Shown here: piece after piece, positions 36,817 through 47,997 of the stretch | Numbering within the stretch: the stretch's first letter is position 1 | Layout of the letters: every line of letters starts with the position of its first letter | Assembly: GCA_002238665.1 (NCBI GenBank) | Contig: MPMU01000005.1 | Coordinates: 1 to 52,275 of the forward strand | DNA length: 52,275 nt | DNA from: Gammaproteobacteria bacterium bin55 | GTDB taxonomy: Bacteria; Pseudomonadota; Gammaproteobacteria; Pseudomonadales; Azotimanducaceae | Direction of reading: 5' to 3' | Program-made: the position numbers and the translations under genes | Notes under the pieces: generated by a model | Database searches by the model: none | What the model saw: the letters and a program-made list of their open reading frames with translations, nothing else | What the model was told of the DNA's origin: nothing

Positions 36817-38220
36817 TCACGTCAGGTACTTATCCCAAAGGAGGTTGCTGAACTTTGCTGTTGGGTCAAACTTTCGTTTTAACTCAATAAACTGCTTGGA
36901 TTCAGGATAAGCGCGTTCAAACTGATCTTGGCTTGCATGCAACCGATAAGGCAAGTAATAGCGTCCTGAATTCGCAAGTACGAGATCGATGGCTTCCTGT
37001 GTCCATTTCTCAGCAGCTCGGTGCGCTCGTTTACTTCTGCCCTGTTTGTAATAGAGCACAAAAGAAAAAACATCGACTGGTGCCCAAGAAAGTAGGGATT
37101 TGGTGTCTCTGGGTGAATGGCGAACTGAAATGTTCAAGGCATTAACTCGGTGTTTCTTAAGTATCGAGGTAATTGACTCAACAAACTGCTCGAATTTCTC
37201 GACTGGAATGAAATATTCTTGCAGTAGATAGGTGGAGAATCTACGATTTGCAGGTTCTAAGGAGTCGGTATCGAGGCTTGCCTCATAGTTCCGCCATACC
37301 ACGACATCCTCCTCGTAGATTTTGTCCTCAATGCCTCGACGTAGCATCTTCCCACCCGGGATCTCGGAAACTGCCCATAACACGAATGGGTTTGCACGAT
37401 ACTTCAGATCGTGTGGTATCAGCCGTTCTGGAACAGTCGTCTCATCATTAGTGACCGTCCAACTCACCATCCTAGGTTTGTTAAACCCTGGCGGTCTGAG
37501 ATCTGCGTTGTGGAGCAAAATCTCCGGTTTCTTCTCAATGTTTGAGTGGAAATAGCTTGGATAATCGCTCAGATCAACTTTCTCGACTACTCGTCGAATA
37601 CGCTGGTTCCGATCTAGGCTTAGTTCGACTTCTGTAATCACTCCCAAGCCACCATAGCCACCCACCACAGCACAAAATAATTCATCAACAGGAGTCAGTT
37701 CAAGTACCTCCCCATTTGAAAGTACCAGCTGTAGGGCCCGGACTGAGTTGATGATCGGACCCTTGCCTAAATATCGTCCATGACAATTCACTGACACTGA
37801 TCCACCGACGGTGAAATTACTGTAGCTCTGCATAATGCTGACCGACATATCGAATTTATCAATCGCTTCTTGAAGGTCACGCCATGTCACACCTGCTTGT
37901 ACTCTAGCGGTCTGAGTCTCTGAATCGATCTTGATAATCCGATTCATGCTTCGCATATCCAGGTGAAGTGAATTAGCAGAGGCAACTTGACCTCCCATGC
38001 TGAATCGTCCACCGCCAATTGAAATGGGTCCTGCCCACTTCGCTACAGCGCTACCTACTTCAGAGGTTTCTGTAGGATGAAGCTCAGCCGCAACTTCAAT
38101 TTCTGTCAGTCCCGAGTAATCTGATACTAGTCGTAACTTCTGAGCAAGCGTTCGCAACCCAGAGAGAGATAACAGAGCCAAAGACCCGATTGTTGCTTTC
38201 AGCAATCCTCGACGATTCAT
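36817..38220 (-). CDS. FAD-binding oxidoreductase with twin-arginine signal
   Basis: 467 residues. The N-terminus NRRGLLKATIGSLALLSLSG is a Tat-type signal (RR, then LLK), so the enzyme is probably exported folded. The PP-loop FAD domain shows ISIGGGRFSMGG (about 67-78) and NFTVGGSVSVNCHGRYLG (about 135-152), like sugar-lactone/alditol oxidases. The C-terminus ends with KFDPTAKFSNLLWDKYL, typical of aldonolactone oxidase relatives. The substrate is probably a sugar or lactone (inference). Confidence 0.87.
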   Translation of the reverse strand: MNRRGLLKATIGSLALLSLSGLRTLAQKLRLVSDYSGLTEIEVAAELHPTETSEVGSAVAKWAGPISIGGGRFSMGGQVASANSLHLDMRSMNRIIKIDSETQTARVQAGVTWRDLQEAIDKFDMSVSIMQSYSNFTVGGSVSVNCHGRYLGKGPIINSVRALQLVLSNGEVLELTPVDELFCAVVGGYGGLGVITEVELSLDRNQRIRRVVEKVDLSDYPSYFHSNIEKKPEILLHNADLRPPGFNKPRMVSWTVTNDETTVPERLIPHDLKYRANPFVLWAVSEIPGGKMLRRGIEDKIYEEDVVVWRNYEASLDTDSLEPANRRFSTYLLQEYFIPVEKFEQFVESITSILKKHRVNALNISVRHSPRDTKSLLSWAPVDVFSFVLYYKQGRSKRAHRAAEKWTQEAIDLVLANSGRYYLPYRLHASQDQFERAYPESKQFIELKRKFDPTAKFSNLLWDKYLT

Positions 38221-38387
38221 ATTTACCTAGAAACTAAACGAGTGAATGAAAAGTAACTCCTGTGTCCATGAGCTAAAAGCTCGGCCATTTTTGCCTTTCT
38301 TTGGATTGTAGTTTCTTGCCTAACTCTCCAACCAGCATCTCACTAATGGATTGGTCAAGCCATTTCTTCTTGTATGCAGATTTCAGT
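38221..38387. other. Spacer after the PIN fragment
   Basis: This part of the 337-nt gap between the FAD oxidoreductase and the XRE-ImmA gene has stops in all frames. It contains a short hairpin (GAGCT...AGCTC near 38271-38283) without a T-run. It may hold further decayed pieces of the PIN-domain gene, but I cannot recognise any. Confidence 0.4.
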
Positions 38388-38561
38388 CTATATCATGAGC
38401 GATGACCAGTCTCTTGAAACGGTTCTTCCAAGGATACAAGCCTCTACGGTTTCAATTTGGTAGGTACCTACTGATGCACCAGATGATTTCGTGCGATATG
38501 CACCGATGATCACATTTGTATTTACGAACACGATCGCACCAGATGTTACGACAGAACTCAT
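38388..38561 (-). pseudogene. Truncated PIN-domain protein (toxin-like) coupled to XRE-ImmA
   Basis: The ATG overlaps the stop of the XRE-ImmA gene (ATGA, 38558-38561). The 57 codons begin MSSVVTSGAIVFVNTNVIIG; this matches the first strand of PIN nucleases, where VDTNVII is usual, but the first catalytic Asp reads Asn. It continues with TYQIETVEACIL, like the conserved block of PIN-domain proteins found next to such regulators. It then ends at a TAG, far short of the usual length. A neighbouring frame gives LEEPFQETG, suggesting a frameshift. It appears to be a dead toxin or RNase. Confidence 0.65.
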
Positions 38562-39682
38562 GCTTCGAGAGTGAATTCAACTCCGTGGGCATCCATGATC
38601 TCGGGTAATGCTTCAAGTGGCACTCCGACCAATGTTGCCGCTCTCCGTATCGAGAGGTGACCCTGATTGAGTGCTCCAGCCAAGACCTCTACGAAGCGTT
38701 TGGAGAACAATGGAGGATTTTCTGCGTCACTAACCTTGCCACCGTTATTTCGTAGAGACGATTCTGGAATAGATTGAGCCAATGATTCTGGCAATGATCC
38801 AAGAGATACTAAGCGCCACATTAAGGCGGTGGATGTAACTTCAAGCTTTGATGCAATCCTGTTAAGTTTTTCAACAAGACTATCCTGGTCTAGTTCTCGC
38901 CACGGACCGAATTTGTTGATTATCGACGCTGGTATGAGTACAGTTGCCGCAAAATTGTTGGCAAGATGCTCGACACGATCTCCGCCTCTCTCGTCAGAAC
39001 TTTCAACATGACTCGGTGGCATTGCTTCAAAGGTCAGGATATGAAACAGTTCATGTGCTATACCGAAATTACGCCGTCCTACGATATCGTTGCGGCTAAT
39101 CAGCACCGTGTCCATCTCAGGCAGACGGCACGCAGCACCAGAGATACCTTCTTCCGCGTTCACCATGAGTACAAGAATGTTCAGGTCATCTTCCATTACC
39201 TCCACCAGACGTCGCGCTGGTACATCTCCGAGTTTGAAGTCCCGAACGAATCGTTCGCCTGCATCCATTGCGTCTTCATAGCGAGATTGCTTGGTCAAAG
39301 ATAACGATGGTCGTATGAGAGGTGGATTGACTCCTACTTTGGGTGCTAAGGTACGATACGCGCCGATCCATTCACTCGCTTTACTTTCGTATTTGACCAA
39401 TATTTCCGTTGAAACATTTTTCTGTCGCCAAGAAAACCGGACTTCGCCGTCGATTCGGAATGGGTCAGTGAAGTACTCAATCGGCACGCCGAGTTGCTCA
39501 GCTATAAGCAGTAACTCTTGCACCTTGATACTTCGAGCGCCTGTCTCGATTGCTGAGAGGATCTGCCTAGCATTTAATCCTAGGGACTGCGCTAGTTCGT
39601 CTTGAGACAAGCTCTGACGTTGACGAATCGCTCGGATCCTTGCCCCGATTCGATTATCTACGACGCTATTCTTTAGATCCAT
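38558..39682 (-). CDS. XRE-family regulator with ImmA/IrrE metallopeptidase domain
   Basis: 374 residues. The N-terminal helix-turn-helix covers about 12-68 (RIGARIRAIRQRQSLSQDELAQ) and is followed by an IrrE/ImmA-type domain with the zinc motif HELFH at 210-214. Such proteins act as repressors or antitoxins, and in mobile elements the peptidase cleaves a partner repressor. A palindrome directly upstream is probably its own operator. Downstream overlaps the PIN-domain fragment, giving the layout of a toxin-antitoxin pair. The type IIG gene lies upstream on the same strand. Confidence 0.88.
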   Translation of the reverse strand: MDLKNSVVDNRIGARIRAIRQRQSLSQDELAQSLGLNARQILSAIETGARSIKVQELLLIAEQLGVPIEYFTDPFRIDGEVRFSWRQKNVSTEILVKYESKASEWIGAYRTLAPKVGVNPPLIRPSLSLTKQSRYEDAMDAGERFVRDFKLGDVPARRLVEVMEDDLNILVLMVNAEEGISGAACRLPEMDTVLISRNDIVGRRNFGIAHELFHILTFEAMPPSHVESSDERGGDRVEHLANNFAATVLIPASIINKFGPWRELDQDSLVEKLNRIASKLEVTSTALMWRLVSLGSLPESLAQSIPESSLRNNGGKVSDAENPPLFSKRFVEVLAGALNQGHLSIRRAATLVGVPLEALPEIMDAHGVEFTLEA

Positions 39683-39686
39683 ATTC

Positions 39687-39708
39687 CTTGCATACTTAAA
39701 TATGCAAG
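39687..39708. promoter_or_regulatory. Palindromic operator before the XRE-ImmA gene
   Basis: An 8-bp inverted repeat, CTTGCATA and TATGCAAG, separated by CTTAAA. Over the full 22 bp there is one mismatched pair. It ends 4 bp before the ATG of the XRE-ImmA gene, where binding would block transcription or translation initiation. The placement is typical of autoregulation by XRE-type proteins. Confidence 0.6.
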
Positions 39709-39891
39709 AATTTTAGGCAATCAAATATATGAAGTGGTATCTTGATTTGATCTAGTTTCTCTACCATCGCTTGAAAATGACGCGGTGACGCTAGTACCAC
39801 TGCAAAGGATACTGTTGGCTAGAGCGAGTGCAGAAATCGAGAGACGAGACTATGCAATTCAACACAACTGGGACATCCATACCGCAGAGAT

Positions 39892-42800
39892 CTAAAACTC
39901 CCACGTCTCAAACCTTCTTAACTTTTCGATCTGTTCCTCTAATTCTCTTTTATGCTGAGATAAGTCGTAGCCTTCTATGCAAATTTCATTTGCTGCGTGG
40001 ACTAAATCAGGCACATGATCTACAAAGTTGTAATTTGGAAATTCCTTTCCATCTCGTTGAAGGACTGATCTTGACTTTTCAAGTATTGCTTCGCTACAAA
40101 ATTCTCGACCTATTGCTTCGGCGCGCTGTCTCAATTTTTCGTTGGTGACCCACTTTGGCGGAAATCTCAGGGAATCAAATGTGGATTTTGTTACATCAAA
40201 TGCATCTCCAACCATTAGCCAGTAAGCGTGAAATACTCCCGAATTAAGGAGACAAATATACGGCCAGTAATTTTCGTCATTTGGCACTTTTAGTGATTTT
40301 CGACGATCACTAGCTAGCAATTCATCTGGTATGCACGTCAGGAAATAACCTGCGGTGGGTGGGTATGTAATAATTTCAGATGGACCCGATTTTTGTTGCA
40401 ATGATCCGGTCTCTGAGTACATATTTGTAAGAAGCTTCACAAGTAAGTTGCTTCCCGCCATCGTCCACCGTTCGATGTCAGGTTGAATTGCACTCGGTCG
40501 CTGACCGAGGATTTCCTTCCGTATATCTGCTCGTAGCCCAATGTAGCATGACGAGTAAAGAGTTGGTCCCCTTTCAGCTTCGACGCTAGTTTTATTAATA
40601 AGAGAAATCACTGTAACACGTTGCACATTTTCAGAACCCTTGGATCCACCTTTGATAAATGGGTGCGGCGGGAAAACCGCCACAGGACGATTGTTGTACG
40701 TGCGAAGATGAACAGATTTTGCATGTCTAAGGCAGATCTCCCGTATTTGGCGCTTTGCCTTTGCGAAACAAATCGAGTGTGGTACAACCATCGTAAAAAC
40801 ACCACCCCCATCTTTAATCAGGTTTGTACATAGCTCAACGAATAAGGTGTAGAGATCACCACATGAGTGCGATTGATATCCATTTTCTTTCGCACTTATT
40901 TTTGCGTCAGTGTTTTTAGAAGTGTTTTCATAGGGTGGATTACCTACCACAATATCCCAGTGGTTTCTACCAAATAGTAGTCTTAATCCAACTTTCGTGA
41001 CTACCCGTTCGCTTCCTAAAAACTCACTGTCCAACCATTCAGTTACTGACGGATGTGGAAATTTGAGATCCTCTTTAATCTTCTTCCTCGCTTCCGCTTC
41101 AAGAACTCGAATTTCATTTTTTTCCCGGGTACCATGGGCATGCATATACTTATCACGTATCTCGCGCCATGCCTGTAAATGCTCATCTGTTAGATGAATT
41201 CCGAGATCATTGTCATCTTGATCGTTCACGCGAGTTGCCAACGAATTTGCTGACACGATACGAGTTTCAAGATTTATTAACGGATCTAACATGAAATGGT
41301 CATTGCCACTAAGTTGGGCGTTGATCAGGGCGAGGTAGAACCGGAATCGGGTTATTTGAACCGCGATTGGATGTATATCTACGCCGTAGAGTTGGTTCTC
41401 GATGGCATATTTAATTCGCTCTTGATCGTTGTATTCCTCTCGTAAAATCCTGCGCTCAGTTCGCCTCAGGATATTGAGTGTGCTTACAATGAACTGGCCA
41501 CTTCCGGTGCATGGGTCTAGAACGGTAATTGCTCTTAAGTGTTCAATTAAAGCACGACTCTGTCGGGCATCTAAACCATCAGTACTGCCCCCCCATCATA
41601 TCGTATTATATTTAACATGTCATCGAATTCTACTCCTTGTACCTGTTCTACCGAAGAATGCGCTAATGCATCGCACACCATTTCCTCCGTAAGGTCCTTT
41701 GGTGTGTAATAAGCACCATCAGGTTGGCGAGCTAAAGGTCCAATGTCAACTTCGGTGGCGATTGCTAGAAATCTTTCGAAAACACTACCAATCATGCTCG
41801 GATCAAGTGCAATGTCAGAGTGCACCTGAGTGTGTTCTGTGAGTGTCCATTCATACCTCTTTAAAATTGTGAAGAGTCCAGGTCGATTGGTCCCTTCTCC
41901 ACCGAGATAGTCAATATCTCTAAGAGGTGAACGCAGAAGACCGTCCTCTTCACTGAATAAGGATCCATTCAAGAAGGGGGAGTCCGCATAGGCTTGCTCC
42001 AGAACGTCATACTCAATAGGGTGCCGTCGCAAGTTTTCCTCTACAGGAAGTATGCGTGTAAACAGGTGAACTAGCTGATCGTGGACTGAAATCCCACTGT
42101 TCTTTTCGAATACCTCCGATGGGATCACACCTTTTTCTTTCAAAAACCAAGTGAAGAGTATCCGTACTAGGTGGCGTAAATCGTCCAACTCCGTTCCAGT
42201 CCGCTTAAACCACTCCGCTAGGTCATCATAGAATTTGGACCGAATGGGATTAGCATTAAGAGAATTTACAAGATCAGAGATTCCTTGGTTAGCATACCTA
42301 GTAAGCATTTCGAGATGTTCAAGTACTAAGGTACCTGGAAGTTCTGGATCAAATGGTGCAGAGGTGACCAACTTTCCACCGTCCCATGCAAAAATCCTGC
42401 ACACACTACATCTTCCATCTTCTTGGTCAATTTCGACTGCTAGACCAGCTACTTCAATGGACTCATCGTACAGATATGTCTCCTTTAAAGCATCGTGAAT
42501 GTCCTGAACAGCGATGATTCCGTCGTCTGCTCTGCTCTTTATACTCACCAAGTACGAATTAGGTGAAATGCCATCAGAGTTACTTTTAGACACTATTTCA
42601 ATCGAGGAAAGCCAATTTGTGTGAGGCTCCAGTGTAGCTTCAGGTTCTGCCATTTGCATCAACAGGTCATCGTGAGCTACTGAATGTCTGATTTTGTCCA
42701 GGAGATTGAAACCATCCTTATTAGAAAATTTTCTGAGAATTCTTGAAGATCCTCTATGAATAAGAGGATTGAGTGCATGTTTCAAGTCTTCGTAGGTATC

Positions 42801-43220
42801 TGCCTTTTTGGACGTGAGCCATACTACATCCAGTTCTCTACGCTGGCACACTCGCCACTCTTCTCCATTTGAAAGCAGACCAAAAACGCCGTCGTCTGAA
42901 AATCTATATTTCTTAACGTACTCCTCAAGTTGGACCTTTGGAATTCGCGTCGCAGCATCGCTTCTTGAAGGGCGTTTATCAAGATCAGTATCGAGAGGCT
43001 TGCCTTCTACTATTAAGTCGAGAGAGTTATCGTCGCGGAAACACAAAAAGTCCGGTCGTTGACCCTTGTCTTGAGATTCTCTCTGAATATGTGAATACCC
43101 CAGGACATCCTCCAAGACTGAATTAATGATCTCGGTATTAACATCCTGTTCTGAAACCGATTCCCGATTCTTCAGCTTCTTTAAGGTACCTTCGTAGTCA
43201 AATCGCGGGATTTCTTTCAA
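39892..43220 (-). pseudogene. Type IIG restriction-modification enzyme split at a poly-G tract
   Basis: Two frames form one Eco57I-like enzyme. The N-terminal piece (43220-41571, 549 codons) has a PD-(D/E)XK nuclease core (PDFLCF...LDLIVEGK, residues about 56-74) and the start of the methylase (GAYYTPKDLTEEMV). It ends just after a 7-G run at 41588-41594. One added G would make the frame continue through DPCTGSGQF (SAM motif I) and YGVDIHPIAVQITRFRFYLALINAQL into the second piece (open to 39892), which has the catalytic NPPY at 40936-40941 and the target-recognition region. The restored protein would have about 1109 residues. The break looks like a phase-variable switch in the off state or a homopolymer error. 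Confidence 0.85.
41588..41594 (-). repeat. Poly-G tract (7 G) at the frame break
   Basis: Seven guanines on the coding strand, between codons for Asp-Gly and Ser-Thr-Asp. Eight would join the nuclease and methylase frames. Such homopolymers slip during replication and switch restriction-modification genes in several bacteria; that this one does so is inferred. Confidence 0.7.
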
Positions 43221-43372
43221 TGCTCAACCTGTAATCTATTGCCTTGGCGGACGAGTATACCTCACAAGTTTGGCTCCTCACAAGGTCGGTCGTGAGGATT
43301 TTGAGATTGAATTAACTAACCAGTTTTTTCAGAAATGCTACTTGATGTTAGTTGGAATCCCTACGTATCTGT

Positions 43373-44263
43373 TTACCCAACTTGAGAAGTGCTAGCTTGT
43401 GTTTCCTCATCCAGAATCCAAGGATTGTCGCCTTCTCCTGCAACGGTAGTTCGTCGCATCACCCTGGGCTGATCGAACGGCCATGGATAACCACGATGTA
43501 ATACACAACGATTGTCCCAAATGACAACGTCTCCGTCGTCCCATTGATGTCTAAATAATCTTGGCGCACGGCACGCTACATCGGTTAGAGAACCTACCAG
43601 ATCCTGACTGGCCTTGAATTCCATGCCCCTGACGTGAGAGATATGCCGACCAAGATACAGACACTTCCTTCCGGTCTCAGGATGGGTTCTCACCACTGGA
43701 TGCTCAACTGGCGGCAAATCCTCTAGCTCAGCAGATTTCAATATCCCAAGACCGCCGATTAGACTCTGAGAATATTCATAGGAATGAATTGCATACAGCC
43801 CTTCTAGAGCATCCTTTTCTCGTTGATCTAATGCTTCCCAAGATGCTGTCATATCGGCCCATTCAGTGTCTCCGCCTTCATTCGGCACTTCCACTGCTCG
43901 TAAAAGAGATGCTTTTGCACCAACCACCTTGAACGATGAGTCCGAGTGCCAATATCGGTTGCCTTTAAGGAACAATCCCAAAACCTCATCAGGTTTCGCA
44001 ATCTGTCCTTCCTTCGTTACATTCGATAGAAGGGAAATCTCAGGTCGAGATGTTCTCTTTGAAAGAGTGCGCTCTAATCGACCAAATCTTCGGCTGAAGC
44101 GTATATGTTCCTCTTGGTCAATGTGGACCTGCTTGAACACTACCACTGATCGTTCAAGGAACAGTGTGTAAATACGTTGGAACTCAGAGTCTGAGATGTT
44201 GGGTACGTCCAGATCTGTGACGACCGCACCTAATGTAGACTCGCTGGGTATGTGGATATTCAT
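43373..44263 (-). CDS. TauD/TfdA-family Fe(II)/2-oxoglutarate dioxygenase
   Basis: Hydroxylates its substrate with oxygen and 2-oxoglutarate. Iron ligands are the HxD of WHSDSSF (about 110-116) and the distal His in CVLHRGYPW (about 254-262); the 2-oxoglutarate Arg is in RVMRRTTV. The N-terminal GAVVTDLDVP and FLERSVVVFKQ segments are typical. The 296 residues fit the family, which includes taurine, 2,4-D and related dioxygenases. The substrate is not evident. Confidence 0.9.
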   Translation of the reverse strand: MNIHIPSESTLGAVVTDLDVPNISDSEFQRIYTLFLERSVVVFKQVHIDQEEHIRFSRRFGRLERTLSKRTSRPEISLLSNVTKEGQIAKPDEVLGLFLKGNRYWHSDSSFKVVGAKASLLRAVEVPNEGGDTEWADMTASWEALDQREKDALEGLYAIHSYEYSQSLIGGLGILKSAELEDLPPVEHPVVRTHPETGRKCLYLGRHISHVRGMEFKASQDLVGSLTDVACRAPRLFRHQWDDGDVVIWDNRCVLHRGYPWPFDQPRVMRRTTVAGEGDNPWILDEETQASTSQVG

Positions 44264-44313
44264 GAAACTTCAATCACTATCTTAAAGGTCCTTTAGGCTC
44301 AAAATTACCTGCG

Positions 44314-45252
44314 CTAATTCATCAGACTCGTATACACCCGATCTACGAAACCCAAAGAGTTTTCCTCTGGACCATATTCCTCGTCGAAGTCACTCGTTAC
44401 CTTGGCCGCAAGGATTTGGTCTTTAGATTGACCTTCCTCAATTAACGCTTGAACACGATCTCTGACGACAGTAAGCATGTTGATATAGGCGGTTAGATCA
44501 TCTACATCCGTAACGGGTCCATGTCCTGGAATGACAATGGATTCATCATTCAACTCGCTCAGAATTGCATTACAGAATTCAATCATGCCATTGATGGTAC
44601 CGCCGCTATCTGCATCTATAAAAGGGTAACCGGTATTGTTGAACACGTCGCCGAAGTGAACCGCATTCTGTTGTCGAAATATCACTGCTGTATCGCCCGC
44701 TGTGTGAGCTGGTCCTGCATGAATGAGATCAATTACTCCTCCATTGAAATGAAATCTCATGCTTCGGTCAAAGGAGATTACAGGCTGTGCTTCGGGCGGG
44801 TAGGCATCTTGAGCTATCTTGTACCGAACGATATTCACGATGCTGTCCACTCGATTCATTTGAACTGAATTTTCGTGAGCGACGATGTGCGTACCAGCGG
44901 GTCCTAATGCCAAGTTTCCGTGCGCGTGGTCAAAATGCCAATGAGTATTTATCGCAAAGTCGATTGAACCACCGCCTACGTCGTTGATTGCCTTTTCGAT
45001 CTTCGGTATCAATTCTGGAAACATATCGTCCACGATTAGTACACCTTGTTCGCCTACAGATGCAGCGATATTTCCTCCTGCACCAAACAGCACATACAAG
45101 CCATCAGCTACCTTTTCCGTAGTGATTTCCACTTCATCAAAGTTCCATCCGAATATTTCATTGATCTGTTCAACCGTTACGACTTCGTGGTTGTCTGCGA
45201 AAACCGTGCACATACCGAGGCAACAGACTATAGAGGCGAGGATCTTTTTCAT
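44314..45252 (-). CDS. Secreted metallo-beta-lactamase-fold hydrolase
   Basis: 312 residues with a signal peptide (MKKILASIVCCLGMCTVFA, cleavage after about residue 19). Zinc-binding residues are in NTHWHFDHAHG (HxHxDH, about 101-111), HTAGD (about 184-188) and the later VIPGHGP. This is the general MBL fold; it most resembles periplasmic hydrolases annotated as beta-lactamase-like rather than a proven antibiotic resistance enzyme. Confidence 0.88.
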   Translation of the reverse strand: MKKILASIVCCLGMCTVFADNHEVVTVEQINEIFGWNFDEVEITTEKVADGLYVLFGAGGNIAASVGEQGVLIVDDMFPELIPKIEKAINDVGGGSIDFAINTHWHFDHAHGNLALGPAGTHIVAHENSVQMNRVDSIVNIVRYKIAQDAYPPEAQPVISFDRSMRFHFNGGVIDLIHAGPAHTAGDTAVIFRQQNAVHFGDVFNNTGYPFIDADSGGTINGMIEFCNAILSELNDESIVIPGHGPVTDVDDLTAYINMLTVVRDRVQALIEEGQSKDQILAAKVTSDFDEEYGPEENSLGFVDRVYTSLMN

Positions 45253-45565
45253 GGGGTTGACCTTAAACAGTGGCTTCGTTTCGGGTTGAGACTCAGCTGA
45301 TATTTTGCAAATAAATTCAATGAGTCTCTGATTCTGTCGAGAGTTTTAGCAACAATGTAGTTCATGACATGACTGACGACACGAGTGGGATTCCCTCTCA
45401 GTAGACGTGATTTTCACAATCTGACACTGCTTGCTCCGGCGGCTCATATTTCAGTGCATGGCCAACGTCGAATATCAACAAAAAAGAAGGGATTGCTTCT
45501 GCAATCCCTTCTTACATACTTCTTCACGCCCTCGGTACTTCATGAGGACTAGCTTCGGACAGCTA
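45253..45565. other. Gap between the MBL gene and groEL
   Basis: Contains the groEL terminator (listed separately) and the probable promoter region of the MBL-fold gene. No protein-like frame is seen on either strand, apart from short open stretches lacking ribosome sites. Confidence 0.5.
45480..45512 (-). terminator. Rho-independent terminator of groES-groEL
   Basis: A perfect 11-bp stem (GAAGGGATTGC with GCAATCCCTTC, loop of 4) followed on the minus strand by seven T. It lies about 55 nt after the groEL stop. Confidence 0.9.
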
Positions 45566-47206
<1,641 letters not shown>

Positions 47207-47220
47207 TTAACTCCTCTTAA

Positions 47221-47511
47221 TTAACCTTCGATCACGCCGAAGATTTCGCTTTCACTCAGTATCAACAGCTCTTCGCCATCGACTTTGACGGTATTTCCGC
47301 CGTATTGACCAAAGATCACTTTATCGCCAACAGCTACTGATACGGCTTGTACTTCGCCGTTATCAAGTGATTTACCAGGACCTACTGCAAGAATTTCTCC
47401 TTGAGAAGGTTTTTCAGAAGCCGAGTCCGGGAGTACGATACCCCCAGCAGACAAGGTTTCTTCTTCTAATCGACGAACAACAACACGATCGTGTAGTGGT
47501 CGAATATTCAT
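47221..47511 (-). CDS. groES: Co-chaperonin GroES
   Basis: Heptameric lid of GroEL. At 96 residues it is normal length, with [18 protein letters not shown] at the start, the mobile loop [11 protein letters not shown] (about 18-28) and the roof motif. An AGGGGG ribosome site precedes the ATG. Upstream lie two CIRCE operators, so HrcA repression is expected. Confidence 0.97.
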   Translation of the reverse strand: MNIRPLHDRVVVRRLEEETLSAGGIVLPDSASEKPSQGEILAVGPGKSLDNGEVQAVSVAVGDKVIFGQYGGNTVKVDGEELLILSESEIFGVIEG

Positions 47512-47545
47512 TAGCTACCCCCTAATTGAATGACTATAAATCGAA

Positions 47546-47572
47546 TTAGCACTCTACCTCTTAGAGTGCTAA
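47546..47572. promoter_or_regulatory. CIRCE element 1 (HrcA operator)
   Basis: Exact consensus arms TTAGCACTC and GAGTGCTAA separated by 9 bp. It lies about 35 bp before the groES start. CIRCE is the binding site of the heat-shock repressor HrcA. Confidence 0.93.
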
Positions 47573-47579
47573 ATGAATT

Positions 47580-47606
47580 TTAGCACTCGCGGCTTTAGAC
47601 TGCTAA
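47580..47606. promoter_or_regulatory. CIRCE element 2 (HrcA operator, one mismatch)
   Basis: Left arm TTAGCACTC exact; right arm GACTGCTAA differs from consensus at one base; spacer 9 bp. It begins 34 bp after the first element, between groES and the divergent alkyltransferase-like gene. Confidence 0.75.
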
Positions 47607-47673
47607 CCTAATTCATACATGGGGTGGATGAATTAGATTTCAAGGTATTTGTTGAAGAAAATTCAAAAAACGA

Positions 47674-47997
47674 ATGCAGAATACCCAAGACTCCCAAGAC
47701 GACCGTAATGATCGCCGCATCGCAGTATTGGTCGCAGTCTCTCACGTCCCACATGGAAAAGTGGCTACGTACGGTCAAATCGCGGAAATGGCAGGACTCC
47801 CTGGCCGCTCGAGATTTGTAGGAAGTGTTCTAGCTCACGCGACTGAGGATGTGCCTTGGCACAGAATCATCCGTTCAGATGGTCGGATTGCTGAACGTAG
47901 TTCAGGCAAGGATCTCCAAATCAATCGGCTACGACAGGAAGGTATCAGAGTCATTGAGGAACGAGTTCGTCTTCAGGATTTTCAGTTTTCTCCTTGA
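47674..47997 (+). CDS. Alkyltransferase-like (ATL) DNA-repair protein
   Basis: Relative of O6-methylguanine-DNA methyltransferase. In place of the active Cys (PCHR) it has Trp: PWHRI at 61-65, the mark of ATL proteins, which bind O6-alkylguanine and hand it to nucleotide excision repair. The helix-turn-helix (GKVATYGQIAEMAGLPGRSRFVG, about 28-50) is intact. The 107 residues fit. It diverges from groES across the two CIRCE boxes, so HrcA might also affect it. A downstream start is possible. Confidence 0.88.
   Translation: MQNTQDSQDDRNDRRIAVLVAVSHVPHGKVATYGQIAEMAGLPGRSRFVGSVLAHATEDVPWHRIIRSDGRIAERSSGKDLQINRLRQEGIRVIEERVRLQDFQFSP

Noticed and set aside
45046-45300. Plus-strand frames over the MBL gene start
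   Set aside because: Antisense to the signal peptide and early MBL domain, which are clear on the minus strand.
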